This document shows positions 1 to 14,700 of a stretch of 64,000 nt of DNA, in pieces. Origin of the DNA: Dromaius novaehollandiae (lineage: Eukaryota; Chordata; Aves; Casuariiformes; Dromaiidae); the NCBI RefSeq assembly GCF_036370855.1, contig NC_088113.1:15396501-15460500 (forward strand), written 5' to 3'. The notes beneath the pieces were generated by a model that was not told the DNA's origin, did not search any database, and saw nothing but the letters and a program-made list of their open reading frames with translations. Every line of letters starts with the position of its first letter. Position 1 is the stretch's first letter. Made by a program: the position numbers and the translations under genes.

Positions 1-3000
1 AGGCAAACGTTCAAGCCAACTTCTACAGACTCCCGAACAAGTTTGAAAGCATGACATAATGAACAAGGATCTGCAACTACAACAGCTTAAACACTTTCTT
101 ATATTTCAACTTGTACTGCAAGCTCATTCCTCTCCATTTTCCTTATGACTGAACAAGAACAAGTACAAAAATATTCATGAGTAAACACTGAATTTTATTC
201 CTACATGGGAAGATCAAATCTCCTGTGCTTTTTATGTCAATATTATCTCAGGGTGAATAAGGTCAAAAGACAGGTATTCATGAGGAAGTAAAAACCATGT
301 CACAACAAAATAAGCCCAAGACACAAACACATTTTCCTCCATATGTTTTTACATTAGTGAGTTTTGCACAGTCAGAGGGCTTTAGGTGACATCAAAGCAT
401 CCCAATAATCTGTTGTAAAACAAAATCACAGCAAAATAACTGCATTTGATATTTACTTATTAAACATTATTACTGTGATTGGCGTTCTGAAGGGGCTGTC
501 ATACGAAAGCTTTGTCCTTTTCTGGGTGAACTATTTCAGGCAGTATCCTTGGGTGAACTTCCAGCATTCTAGCTAATTTAACCATGTTTGTCTTCTACCC
601 TAAGCACTCCTAGCAAAAATAGCTGGCAGAGCTCCTATGCGGCAGTTGGCTCAAGAAGACAGCCTCTGATTTTTGCAGTTCTTCTATACTGTATTTCAAG
701 AAGATTTTTTTCCAAGTCTCTCGTCGCATAGTTTTTAGTAATGGCAAATATGCTTGGTGTAAGTCTGTTAGTGCTTCACACCAACGAGAGCTTTTGGGGA
801 GACTTTCAAGAGTATATTTGAATTACAGACACTAAATGCATTTTAATTAAATATCAAAATACATCGAGGGCGTGAAACACTGTTCTGCATGTTGCTGAAT
901 GCATGGCAAAAGATATAAACCAAAACACCATAATATCAGCCCACTCTTCTGTTATTGGGCATAAAAAATGTAACATTATATTCTGAATTATACATTCATT
1001 CTTTCTAAGGATTTTCTACCAGAGTAAGGAGGAAATCATTGGATTTAACAGATTTTATGCATATTCCAATGCACAGAGTGAGTCTGAAAACCCTACAAAC
1101 AATTTGTACTAATCTAGAAGAAAATGTTGGCAGCAATCTTTCTTAGGCCTATGTTACAATCTACTTCCTTTCATAATAGTAGAGAGATGATTAAATTAAT
1201 GTTTGCATGACCGTTATATGATGTGAACCACTACATTTCTGATCCTACAGCCTTTACAGGTGTGAGAAGCCTCATAGCAATTTAACTGAACAAAAAGAAA
1301 ACCTGACTGAAGAAACTGCAACATGAGAACACAGTTTTATTATCATAATACCTACATTGGCATGTATGTCAGTGAAAGATACTTGTCTTTCCTATTACAC
1401 CTTCTTGGAATTTGAGCAGAAGGAAAACTATGAAGAGGAAAATAACAGCACATTAAAAAAAAAAAAAAACCTGAGCAGTTTCCAGAAAATGCTGTTCTCC
1501 CCCTGCCTTTGTGTAGCTGTCGGTAAGAAAGGAACGTGCCTCGACATGCAAGCAATCCCCAGAGTGCATCAGAGAGGAACAAGTCTTTGTTTAAAGCAGC
1601 GCCAGGTTACTCTTGCACTTCTTTATTCTGTCAGCTTCTGGTAACCATAGAAAACTGACACATGAAACACGTATGAATGTCCGTTTCTCCAGATGTAAAA
1701 GACTGTTAATAAACAAGATCATACTTAATTCTGGATACTCACTTACCTTCCTTGCTGTTGGTAAGCTAATCAAGGTTCTTCATCTAGCTTTGTTAGAATA
1801 GGAACACTGTATCTTCTTTCAAAAACAAACATTTTGTTTCCTATCCTTTGGGCCTCTACTTCAAAAAAGAGAAGGCAACTTCCCCTATGGACAGAGAAAT
1901 AGTCTATTAAAATAGGAAGCATTCTGTGGTAAAAACATTACTTAAATATGATCTGTTGTCTGAGGTAAAAAACACATGATTTTTATATTTTAGTTAGTTC
2001 ATGCCATTTTATTTGCTGCTTAGTGAACACAGTCTCTGTTTAAAGTTTTTCATTCTTCATATAATTAAACACTAATTGCCAAGAACTGGACTGACAAGTA
2101 GTGATGTTACTTATTTCATTAGTTTCACTCAGAAACGCAACCACGAAGCTTGTGGGTTTTGGTCCTACTCAGTGAGAAGCATGAGACTGGCTCTGTTTTG
2201 TAACGCTACGAACTAGCAAAAAATGATGGCATTATTTTTGTATCTTTCGTAAGGCATGAATATAAGCTTGGACCAGACAGTTGATAAAAAAAAAATTGCG
2301 CTGCAAGGAACAAAACTTCTGTCAATGATAATTACTATATACAATTTCTTTCTTAGTGTGTAGTCATAAAAAATGGAGTCATATTGAAAAGGAAAAATGT
2401 TCCTAACAGTAGGGCAGTATGGTAAATGTAAATTAATGTATATAAATGTGCCAGGCAGGTGCTGATTCCCAGGCTAGATGCATGTTCCCCAGTCCCAGAG
2501 AGCATGGGCTAGAAGAGAACAAACTTCATCATTTCCTTGCTAATGATCTCTGCATCATGCAGCGCAGGGACTTCCGTAAGTTACTTCTTTATTAAGCAAG
2601 AGGGCATAACTATTCAGGCAACATAATTTTCTCAAGTTAGAATAATTAATTTTATAAAATAAAAGTTTTCAATTTCTAAACATAGCATCTGGCCACAAAT
2701 CTGATTCTTTCATAGTACCTAGTGGGACTTTTACTGGTTTCATAAACAACCATACAACAATTTAAATTCTGAAAAATAAAAACTAATCTGGGGTCAATGA
2801 TTTCAGCAGAAGTTGCATCAAACAGGTATGTCTATACCATTAAACTGTGATTGCTCTCAAAATCAGGCTTGCTTTCATGTTGAACACAGTCACAAGCTGG
2901 AACATACAGGATTTTGTTCACCTGGAAGCACTGTTTTGGGTACCAGATCACCAACCACACCTGCGCAGCCGTTCACTAGAATCGGCGTGTGCTGCTAGTA

Positions 3001-5504
3001 CCAGCACTGGGGGTTGCTTTTTGCAGCAACGACAGACATAGCCATGCACACTTCTGAAAGTCACATTTCAAACTCTAATGGATTTTTAGACACATAAATA
3101 TCTTTAAAATGCTTTGCGTATTTTCTTGAAAATCCAGATGTGTTCACCCTCTTCTCATTTACAAGTTTAAGCAGCTAAGGCCACAATATCTAAAATTGCT
3201 AACTAGTTGCTGAGATCAGCATCTTTAATAACAAGGCAAGTGCCTAAATATGTATATGAGACTAATTTTTAACTTCTAGCTCCTAATAGCTAAGCATGTA
3301 TTTAAAAGCACCTGTTGATACACTGAGAAATTTGATGTGCTTACATTGACTCTCATTCCTCAGTATCAATTCTCACACTAATGCTTGCATATTCCTTATT
3401 TCTGCGTCTTATGAAGAGATGGATTAAACAGCTATTTTTGTGGCAGTAACACTGTTTGCATCCTGTCTAAGACTATTCACCCTCCAATGGAAAAGATGTT
3501 TGTATTTAATTGCAGAGTAGTCACTGGACAAATTCAAGAAAAATGAACCAAACACTGTAAGAAAAAGATGCATCTTCAAATTAAGTATTATGAATGATGT
3601 ATATTCACTCATTCATTCTGCTCATGCTATTTGTTGTGAAATAACAGCAGCTAATGTATTCGTCAAAAGATTTAACTCTAACTGGTATTTTTACATTTAA
3701 ATCACAATTAGCTATTTCAGATGGGAGTATTTCCTATTCACCTGCCAACAGAGGAAAACATGGCTGACTTAAGAAAAAGTTAAAAGAAAAGTTTCTCCCT
3801 TTATATCTAACGAAGGAAACTTTCTGTTTTAAGGCATAGGATGGAGTTCACTGTCAAGTATATATTTACAAACAGAGTTACTGCCTAATGCTTTGTGATA
3901 GGAGCTGCGTCCTCAGGGTGCAATTACAGCAATTATCTGGATGGATCTTCTCATCAGTAACCTTTGACTCATCTCCTACAAACTGTCAGTCTTCATCATC
4001 AGATGGGGAAAGCAGCGTATTGTTTCTATTCAATCATCTCCTTCTGAGAAAGAGAAAACTCCACTATTAGGACAGCCTGCCTGCCCATATATATGACCTC
4101 CTGTAGTTAGCTTGCATCTGCCAGACAGAGTGGCCAGCCACAGAACAAACAGCAGTTCACTGCTACGCTGTGCTGTCACGATGGAGCTGGCAGGCACCCT
4201 TACAAACTCCTGCATTTCTCTTAGGAATTTCAAGACAAGCAGAAAAATCCTTTTGGTATGCAAAGTACAGAAGAATTGCCTGAAAAGGTGCTGAATATCT
4301 TAGTCTGCAATGGGACTGTGCATTATGCATCACTTCTGGAAGTTAAACCCAACAGGAAGCCCCAACTGTCTCAACTCACATTTATCTGGAATGAATTCAC
4401 ACAATGAATGAACTACCTACCATTTGATTAGTTGGTAATAAAAGCAACGCTCTTCCTTATCAAAACAAACAGCAATGTCACTCTTCCTTTGCACTCTTCC
4501 CATTAGCTGCAAATCTTGCTATGTGGACAGGGCAGGGATAAAAGTAATCACAGACTGAATCTGGAAAAACACAAAGTCAATAGGCAAAATCATTTACAGA
4601 GGTAACTCAAACAGTCAACTACCAATGAGGAAAGAAACTAAATTCTTCACTGTCAAGTACCAATTCAAAATGAAAACAGATTGAACTAAAACTGTCAGAA
4701 AATTCTTTACCATCTTGTAACGATCACACACCCATGACGCTAGACAGAGTCCAACTGTTTCAGTGACTAACTTCAAACAATAGTTGGACTGTTTAAAAAC
4801 GCAACAACAGGGAATGATTTTTGCCTGAAGGCATACTGCATTAACGTAAATTGCTTTCAAATGAACATTCGGTTTCTCAAACAAAACAAAAAAAATAGAT
4901 ATTAAACTGCAAGTGGAGGTCACTGTTGGAGCCATGTAACGCAACATTCAGCCACCCTTCAGAGAACCCACCAGTAACTACATGGAGGTAGCTTACATTC
5001 AGTGGGGACAGGTCTCCCCTTGTGTCTAAGAAGATTACTCATTTTACTCCTCCTACTTTAGAAGGTCTTAAGACTATTCAGTCTGCATCTCATATATGAA
5101 CTTTCCCAACTACCAGGAAATTGAATCCTCTCCGTATTTCCTCCTTATGAGATACTCTACCACACCACTCTCGCCCATGGCCATTAGTCACGCTGCCGTA
5201 CTGCCTTTATATCATCTCAAGCGCTGACCTTTAAGAAGTTAAAAATGTTATTTCAGTTTTAATATTCTGAGTTTAATGGCTCTGAAAGTGATTAACAGTG
5301 CTGGCTTAATGTTGTTAGGTCCTTGCACATTTGCTCACCATCTTCTGCTAATGTAACTTAATCTTTACATGCTGCAGCACCCCTGGGTTTCTATTTCTAG
5401 TTCAGTAAGATTATTAGACAGGCAATAAGCAGCAGCATACTGTAGCATCGTTGGGCTTCATTGCTGCTGAAGGTAAAAGAATTAAATCAGAGATTAATTT
5501 GCCT

Positions 5505-5590
5505 CTTTGTATCATCTTCCTCTTCTGCACAATGGGGATACCATAACTACTCTTGTGAGAGTTTGCTGTTTTTTCCATGACAACGAAAAT
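5505..5590 (-). repeat. MIR-like SINE fragment
   Basis: The plus strand contains a stretch resembling the reverse complement of the MIR core: a CCTC-TTCTG segment, then CAATGGGGATA, then a CTAC...TTGTGAG segment, in the MIR order. It is diverged and short. The family assignment is by eye from the remembered MIR consensus. Confidence 0.45.
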
Positions 5591-5751
5591 TTTTAATTCC
5601 CTTTTGTTAACTTTCTGTCACATCAGTAGCAGTAGATATCCAGAATTTCTTCATTAAAACATAAGTGAACAATATTACCTAGTGAAATAGGTGAACATAG
5701 GTGAACAATATTACTTAGAGCACTGGAATGAAAGGAATCTGGGTCCAATTT

Positions 5752-5880
5752 CCAGATGTTAGCCTTTTGGTGACCTTGAGGGAATCACCATTGCCCCGCG
5801 CCTCAGCCCTTTCTGTAAATCACAGAAAAATCTGCCAATGAAATGCTTTGCAGTACCTAGCTGTTAATATTTAAAAGAAA
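5752..5880 (-). repeat. MIR-like SINE fragment
   Basis: The plus strand reads GTGACCTTGAGGGAATCACC, then a gap, then GCCTCAG and CTTTCTGTAAAT, followed by an AGTACCTAGCTGTTAAT-like segment. This is the order of the reverse-complement MIR core (GTGACCTTGGGCAAGTCAC ... CCTCAGTTT ... CTGTAAAATG). It is an ancient, diverged copy. Confidence 0.5.
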
Positions 5881-7552
5881 CAGAAAATGAAAAGATGGTA
5901 AAAGAAAAAAAGCAAGGAAAAACAGGAACCAAAATACTGCCAGACATTCTTTCAGCAAGGATAATTAGCCCACACGGAAATCAGTTTTCCACAATTAGAT
6001 GGCACAGGTATCTAAACTAGCAATTCATTTGGGCTATGTGTCTTGTAAAGCCACCTCAGTACCACAGCTCAGAGTCAAATCGCTGCCTTATACTCTGGCT
6101 CTAGAGTGAAGGGTGCTGAGTGACCCTCCGAGCGGACTGCCCTAACTGACGTTTGAGAGATGGGGGAGTCTGGCTTATGGTAATTGAAGAATAAACCCAC
6201 TTTATATTGGGGCGCAAAAAGGAGGTCCATTTACCAGCTTCAAGCAAGTTTTGGGCTGTAGCAGCAGAATAACTTTGCTACTATCAGTACCGGTGGCACG
6301 ACCTGCTATAGGCAATGTGAGAGAATCATACAGCCTGCATGAGGTTTACTCCAGTTGCTAGTGCTTAGATCCCTTGACTAACATTTGACCTTGTTCTTTT
6401 TACAAAACAAGGCAAATGTGCACAAGGAATGAGAGCACAAAGGGCATACGATAAATTGCAGCTATATCTCACATGGCTATATTTGCAGCATAGTTGCTAG
6501 CAAATAACCTTAACAAAACTCATTATAACCAAAGTATTCACAGCAAAGATCTCCAGTAGATGTACTGACAGCCAGTAAACGTGTTTGGCTAATCCAGACT
6601 CAGTAATCAGCAAAAAGATTGGAAAGACAGGAAAAAAAGAGGAGGACTATTTTGGATATGAAGAAGAGAATAGCAGGAACCTCAGATGATCTTGCAAGGA
6701 AATTTTTTTTGAATATTCACAGAAGTGGAAATCAGCTGATTTATTTTCCTCATCTGCTCTTATCAGAATACTATTTAGAGAATGACTGAAGACCACCTCA
6801 GGGTAAAATCTTACATCACAGCATGCAGGAAAAAAAAGAGTCTTTATGGTGACACTGACTAAGGACCATTTCCACACTGTTTTCTCCAAGCTTAACTTGG
6901 GAAAAAATAAAACAAAAATAAAGGACATGACAAGCTCATACCATTCTGAAGGGCCAAATCACGCCACATAGTCTGTGTGCACACTTCAGCTCACCTTGAA
7001 GGACATTTTTCACCTGTGTAACAGATCTGATTGTCATCATTCGCTGCCGTAACCACATACTTTACAAGAAAATACAATAGAACAAATAATTAACAATTAT
7101 GAAACATACTGCAAGACGTGAAGTTTCTTCTGAACCTCAGCAGTTACTAATTTCATCATACTACAAAGTGGGATGATCACTTCATTATTCCAGTAATTCT
7201 TCTTTTCAGCTCTAGAAAACTCTCCAATGGTACTGTAAACCAAGTGACGCAGGCTGATTCTCTCATTACATACTATTTTTTCTTGCCTAACACACACTTT
7301 TACTCAAAATATGTGGTTTTGCACCAATGCAGTTTTCTTCCTTTGCAAGCCATTGGGATGTCAGACACCGTGGCTGCTCCTGTGCTCGCCATGGGAAGGT
7401 CTTACAGGCCAGCGGAGCAAACCCACTGGCTCACTGGCAGCACCAGGGCCAAGTGCGAGGCCCTGCTCGTAGTGCCTGCTACCTGCACCTCCCTTGCACT
7501 GCTGGCACTCCCTTGATCGTTCATTTAGCCAATTCAGTCAACTAAGCCTACA

Positions 7553-7581
7553 GGGGGGAAAAAAAAAAAAGAAAAAAAAAA
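7553..7581. repeat. G6-A12-G-A10 homopolymer tract
   Basis: Six G are followed by twelve A, one G and ten A. It is a simple low-complexity tract in the intergenic region, with no neighbouring gene signal. Its length is likely polymorphic. Confidence 0.9.
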
Positions 7582-10500
7582 CAGCAAAAGAGTGCAGGGT
7601 TAAAGCACCACAGTGAATGAATGTGTAGGGCCAGGGCTGCGCAGCCGAGGCCGTGGCAGCTCCACTGAGTGGGGACGTCCACCTGCACAGCAGCAAGGCA
7701 GCCCCATCGCAGCACAGCTGCGCATCAGTAGAAGGAAGACAGAGGCACCTCCCACCCTCTCTCACATTAGTGGTGACTACACTTTGTAGACACACCAGAA
7801 CTCCTTAGCCTGCTATAGAAAAAAAGCTGCCAAGAACTCTTTTTCCATAGTCTTAACATGCATAGTAATGTATCTTGCTGATGATTTTTAAGTCAAAACA
7901 AAGACAAAAAAAGCACCTCTAACATGCATCATTTCATGATTTGTTGGTCTTCTGATGACTGCTAAAATAGACATGAACATACACTGCCATCTACAGGAAA
8001 ACCTACTTACTTCTATCCATCATTAATTCACAGGATAATGTTTAATTAAATGTTACCATACAAGCACATATTTCAAGATATAGCCCCACTGTTTCTGACC
8101 AAAGCTATTTTTCTCCATTTCCTTGACAGATTCTAGAATTTTTTAAAACAGTTCTTCAAAGCTTAGCAGTGCTTGAAGACAACTTCACTCTAATGGACAC
8201 ATCAAGATGTAGTTATTTTTATAGGACCACATGCCACACATTAATATTGTTGAAGTTATCACGCTTCAAAATCTCAGTTATACTATGGAACCTAATTAGT
8301 TCAATTTGTCCAAAGTAGTGTTTTGACTCTTTCCCCTCATTTTATCTACTGGGTATGTGTTCCATGTGCCTGTACTGAAACTGTACTTTTCCTCATACAT
8401 TAACTATTTAAAGTGTAGGCATTTTTTGCCTGTAGAGGAAACTCAGAATGTATGCTTCCTCTCACACTGAAATCTTCTATTTCGAGTAACCAAACTATCT
8501 GAGAACACTGTTAGAGAATGCTACAGAATACCTCAGTACTACCCATTTCATGACATGAATCATTCCCAGGTATTTAACAGCTCCTCCATAATTAGTATCT
8601 TAAAGTATTTTAAAATGGCACATGCTCATCACATGTACTGTTTTAAACTATATTAATAAATGTGTGCTACTCTAAAAGATACTAATGTTATCATTAAATT
8701 ATCCCTGTAAAATAAACATCTCAAAGTCATAATAATGCAAGTTCCTAACATGAAGAACAATAACTGTTTCCAGTTAAAAACACACAGGGCCACTAGATCC
8801 TTTCTTGATTTTCAAAAGCACACAACATTTCTGGCTTCCAAATACTTAAATAAATCATTTTGCAAGTTCAGAGATAACAAGATCTTTTATTATTACATTC
8901 ATATTTCACTTTATGCAGTCTGATTTTCAGATACTGGGGCAAGATGGAAGTCAAATAGGTTATTAACAGCAGTTCAGATGAACAACATATATTCAAAAAA
9001 CTGATCAAGTAATTTACACGATTTTTAAAATTAACTTCAACAAAGATATTTGTTGCTCTGTATTTATGAGAGAAATGGTAATGGCACAGGAAAAACACAG
9101 GAGGTCAACAATATTATTTAAACATTCAACATAGACAAAAGTATTCTGAAGTCTGTGATGTAACAAGGCAGCCAGAACAAATCATTAACCTACTAAAACT
9201 GGATAAACGTTACCATTATGAAAATTGCCACAAAACAGTAACAGACATACCATGAATCTTTATTAAACACTCAAATAACACCATTGTAATGGGAGGACAA
9301 AACTAACGAGTAATTTTGATAAATTGAGATATACTGACTTCTCAATGATTACTAAAATCATATGCTAAAAAACTGAATGAGGTTTCTTTTACCACCGTGG
9401 TAATTCCTGTTCATATATTTGATAGAGCTGGTTGATTAAGGTCTTGACCAGGCCCTTTAGCATCAGGTGGTCTATACTGTATAAACTGGATAACCTACTC
9501 TTGAAAGACAGCAAGTTTCTCTTGCTAAATACTGACAACACTCCTACCTCTTAGCCTGTAAGGGGAACCAGTACATGGAGATACTTAAGACATTACATGG
9601 CAGTTAAAGCTGCTAAGTATACCATTGGCTCACGTCATATTAAAAGTAAAACAGGTGCTGAATTTACAGTTATCCTAGTAGAACCGGCATGTAGATATGT
9701 TATCATGCATAAGATAAAGCTGTTCATTTGATATACTAACCGGAAAAAAAGGAAACTTATTTTTAACAGAATTTTCAAAGTAACAAAAAGTTCAAGTATT
9801 TCGATCTCAAACTGCAGTTAATCTGGAACACACAGTACACAGCAGAATTTACCACCCCTGACCACATAAACACAGCTACCAAACATAGCTTGTTCAACAT
9901 GCAAAAATAAATAGAGCATCAGTCTGAATTTACATTGTGCAAGTTCTGTATTAACATGTGCTTTTAACTTAATTATAAACATATCTTGAAATTAGGATAA
10001 GCATTTGGCATTTTTAATTAAAATTATTTGCTCATTACATGACCCAACATTATTAAGATTAGGTTAGCAATGCTACTGTTTATTTATAAAGAATAAGAAC
10101 AGTAGCATTAAAGATGAATATTTTAAAAGTATTTAAGATTTTATGAACAGACTTCCAAGTATTAATTATGACAAAAAATGACTAAACAGTGTAAATGGCA
10201 ATTGTAACTAATCATAAAAAAAAAAAATCAACAGTACTTTCTGTAATTAGTCTAAATATATTAATTAATCATGAATGAAGCAATAAAACCACTAGTTCTT
10301 ATGCACTGAAAAAAGAGAATTATATTTGACAGAATTTCTCTGCTTCTTAAATACAGTATAAACATGAAGCTTTCACAAATAATGCAAGTATGCTTTACTG
10401 AAGACCTAATTAAAATCAAAGTCACAGGTGTGCTTTGGATCTAGTACTGAATGTGTGAGCACAATCTTGCAGTCAATACATGGAAACCCTTACATGACTG

Positions 10501-11577
10501 CTATTTAAAGAAAAAAAAAAGTAAACTGTTATCTCCTGCTCTTACTAGCATTAAAATTATCACTTGAAAAAAAATCTAAGTTAGCTTAAGCAGATGTAAA
10601 GGTGTGCATGCCTAGAATGAGGTGGTCCTGCACACTTCTCTGTCCCCAGCACACCTGCTGCTTCTTCATTTTTGTCAGCTCTAATGATCATGCAGCTGAG
10701 TGACCTGTCAGTTCAGGTTACTGATCTGACTGAAAACTAATCCATCAAAAAAAGTTAGTTTTTAATTAGATCAGCAAGCTGATCCAACTCACCCTCCCAG
10801 TTATATGGTTGCCAGAGGTGAAGCAAGAGAGAAAAAAGGAAATTATGCCCAGGACATGGGGAAAAAGACAGGACTAACCCCTTCAGTGGCAGCACGGTCT
10901 TGTATTAGTTTGAGTCAGCTATGAAACCATACCCCAAAGCTTACAGAAACTTAATATTCTAACAAGAAGCCAAAAATTAAGGGATCTGCTTAGGCCACCA
11001 TTTTCCATGCTTAAGTAAAACTAAAGCAACTTTGTTGAAAACAATGACATTATACCTATTGAAAACCACCGGGAAAAGAGAACGTGGCTAATTTCTACTG
11101 CAAGTTTTAAGATTTGATTGTTGACTACTTTAATAGAAAATTCAATGAAAATTAAAATACATTAAATGTAAATGTGAAAACATTAAACAATTACTAAAAC
11201 TGTGGGGTATAAAATTCCACTATTTTAGCACAGAATTATATTTTAGTACTGTGAAATCTATTAGAAACTAAAGTTTACAGGAAGAAGATTTAGCAAATGT
11301 TCCTTGCATTAAACTATCATTGCCTTTCATGTGCTCACCTCAGTAAAGTGCAAATAAGCTGAAGTTCATGCAGCTCTCAAATGTACAGAGCTACAGAGGA
11401 ATAAATTTGCGTCAGATCAGTATATAATTCTGAGTAAATCTGGAAGAAAAATGAAATGCAAGTTGAAACAAACCTATCTACTTTTTAATAAATTACTTTG
11501 AAAATTGGTAATTTTTTTCTTCGTTCTCTTATTATGTGAATATAATACAACAGGTGAAATTTCCTTATAACTTTTGC

Positions 11578-11767
11578 ACTTCTTTAGCCCACTTCTTTAT
11601 TCAGAGGACACAGTATAAATTGCAACAAGAAGAAAAAACAAGTGCAGAAGGGCTTCAACAGCTTTCAACCAATGTCTTTTCTAGCTTACTAACTGGACAT
11701 AGTTACGCACATTGAACTGGTCAGTTACAAACAGCGTTAACAGGGAGAACCAGGGTCTGTTCATGCA
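11578..11767 (-). other. CTCFL: CTCFL 3' UTR with AATAAA
   Basis: An AATAAA hexamer on the minus strand at 11601-11596 lies about 165 nt after the stop, so cleavage is expected near 11575-11585. The exact cleavage site is inferred. More distal sites at lower coordinates are possible in this AT-rich DNA. Confidence 0.6.
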
Positions 11768-14700
11768 TTATTTGTCCATCATGTTGAGAAGCATTTCACA
11801 TGTCATTTCTGTTTTCTGTTCGCTTGGAGCTGCTGTTTCTATTCCATCCAAAATGGGAACAATCTCACTGGCACAATGTTCATTGTTCACAGTGGAGACA
11901 TCTTGGAAGGATTCCAGGTTAACTTTGCAAAAAATTAAATATTGTGGTGATTAACCAGAAAAAGTAGTAAATACTTCAATAAATTTAACAAATACACAAT
12001 TTACTTGAGTGGAGAGAATACTTGCAATATATAATAACACATTTTTATCTTTAAAAATTTTATTCAGAGGGATGAATGAATTTTATTTTGAACACTGTAT
12101 TACAAGTTTTGTTAATGAACAGTACCCATGATATTCTTATCAGAGGAAAACTAAGCATTATTTAACTCGAAGTTTACTTCTCGCACACATACTTTTTTTT
12201 TTTTTTTTTCATTTTAGTAACAGCAAGTCATCAACTGCACCAGTTGCACAGGTATTTTCTAACAAGAGCAAAGTTATTGGGATTATGTGATCTTTTAGAA
12301 AGCCTCATATAGTATCCTATAGGCCTCTGCAAGTTGTGCAAGAAGTGAAGAGCAATACAGACTCCCAAAAGTCAATTCCAGGAAAAACCTTCTGAAACCA
12401 GCACAGAGATTTCTAATTTTTGTGCAAGTGAATTAATGGACTGAGTACTTGCATGAGCAACACCTAAAGAGACATCATCTCTGCTTAGAAAAGAAAACTT
12501 CCAGCTGAAGGGACCTTCAAGACACCAGAAAGATAAAATTTGCATATAGCAACACATTAATAAACAACAAAATCTAATTACTGCAAAAACAGAACACTGC
12601 AGCTGTAGCATTTTTTTCTAACCATACCATTATAGCCTTACCAGTGAAAACAGAAGTGTCAATGCTAATGTAAATTCAGCTGCTGATATATATTCATTAG
12701 ATTCAGAAAAACATCACCATTTCTTCTTTTCACTATGTCAAATTTTATCTCAGTGTCATTGGCCACGTGTCAGCACAAATATAATCTGATATACCAAAAT
12801 GTAAGGTTTTGGGACACCTAGGCTTTTAGATATGTCTCCATTCTTGACCCTTTCTCCACAAAAATCACCTTAAAAATCATATCAAGGAGACTACTATGGC
12901 CTTCAAACAGTATCTGTGAGGCAGAGAGGCAAAAACTAACAGGATACTCCAGTCAGGCAAAGCTTTTTTTCTTCCCTTAGGGGCCCTGAAGATGACCTCA
13001 GAAACAAATGAACAACTGTCACCCTGCAACAGTGCAGAGATTCAGCATGAGACCAAACAGACAAGGGGAAGGCAGGATGCAATGCATGGGGATACAAGGT
13101 GTCTGCCTTTGGCCTTGACTAACTGAGTATTCTACATTGTGCTCTGGCTAATTCAACAGAAACGTACATAAATGAAACTATGGGCAGATACTGCCTCTGG
13201 GTCAAGTTAACGCTGAAAGGTGGAACTATTAGAATATTAACAAACCTGACAACAACCTAAGGTTTCTTTAAGAGAATAAAAATTAACATCTTTTTAGGGT
13301 TGAAAGAAGATAAAGCATAAATAATTTTATCGGGAATATACTGGTATAAACACTTAGGTTATTGCTGTGGAACTCCCTCTGAGAGGACATCAACTGACAA
13401 ATTAGTCTACCCTTCCCAACCCTTCTGGTCTGCCAAAATCTGAACTTACTCACTTTCTGGGAATCTTTAAGCTAATCAGAAAAGATGGGGAAGCAAAGGG
13501 AAGAGGAGAAAAGAGATTATTTACTCTTTATTATATATTGAAATTTATGGAATGAACACTCAGTGCTCAAGAGTTATCTACATTAATTAATACTAAGTAA
13601 TTACAAGGGTCTGAGTGCACACCTTGAACCAAGAGCCCTGTAAACTGGCCTGATCATTTCTGTGACATGACAGAGGGATAAATCTAGCTATTTAAACCAC
13701 TAGCATTTTTATGATTATTTGACCATTATCTGGCAAAAGCATGAGAGAAGGAAGAACAACTTTTGCTAAGCTGTGCTAGCTCTGTCGTGATTAACATCCG
13801 GTTTGAATTCTGAAATTGGAGAGTTTTCAAGCTGGTCTATATTTAAGGCAGTATCTATTACTAAAAAAGGGGCTCTTAAGAAAACTCACTATGGCTCACT
13901 CAGAAATGATAAAGGAAAAGTGATTTTTTTTAAAAAAGGAAAAGAAAAATGCATTTGTAAGCTTTGCTGAGTAGGGAGTTTAGGAAGACATTTGCAGGAG
14001 CAGGGGAATATGGGCACCTGAGCAATGACCCAAGCTCAGATGACTAGAATTTTGACACGCAATAAAGACTTTTCTGAAGCGTTCTTCCATTATTAGCACT
14101 TAAATTAGCTTCATTGTGAAACAGTAATTAAACAGCAGGGGAGAGTCACTGCCTTAGCCTTTTATTCTTGATTCTAATTTACATGATTAAATTCTAACTT
14201 ATTCGCTGATTACCTTCTTGCTTAACATGCTTTAGGTTCTCGCGTTTTTTCTTTTTGCCCTTGCTTCTTTTCCTGGATGTAACAGCTTTTGCCCTCACCA
14301 ATCCACAATTTTCAGCATGCTTATGCATATTACTCTGTTAGCATAATGAAGCATAAATATATAAATCAAATATTAATCTATGTAAGCACTTTAACACCAA
14401 AAAAACAAATATGGTTCTGATAGACAAATTTTGGAACACTAAGTGAAAGTCTGACTTAGTTAACAACTTCCTTAAACTCCTGAAGATCTGTCCAGAATAC
14501 ATATTAAAATTCTGCTTTATAGGAACACTGTCACTTGATGGGCATAAAATAAAATTATCTGATTCACAGGTAAGCAATAAGGTTTTACACATAAAATGTC
14601 AAAAAGGTTGCATTGGCTTTTGTAGTTAACAGTTCAGTTTTATAGTTAATCCAAAAGCAGTGATACTTTCTTATAGCATATGATTTTGAAGCGAATAGTA

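Larger units (their letters stand above)
1..11577. other. AT-rich intergenic DNA beyond the CTCFL 3' end
   Basis: No exon, splice-paired open frame or RNA gene could be supported on either strand. Open frames here are short (110 codons or fewer) and lack recognisable domains or flanking splice sites. The sequence is AT-rich, with scattered A or T runs and two MIR-like fragments near 5.5-5.9 kb. In human the next gene on this side is RBM38, so this is probably the CTCFL-RBM38 spacer; that is inference from synteny. Distant exons or regulatory elements without obvious signatures cannot be excluded. Confidence 0.6.

Noticed and set aside
4615-4947. 110-codon minus-strand ATG frame with hydrophobic segments
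   Set aside because: Hydrophobic translation is common in AT-rich DNA; there are no splice partners, no domain and no promoter signal.
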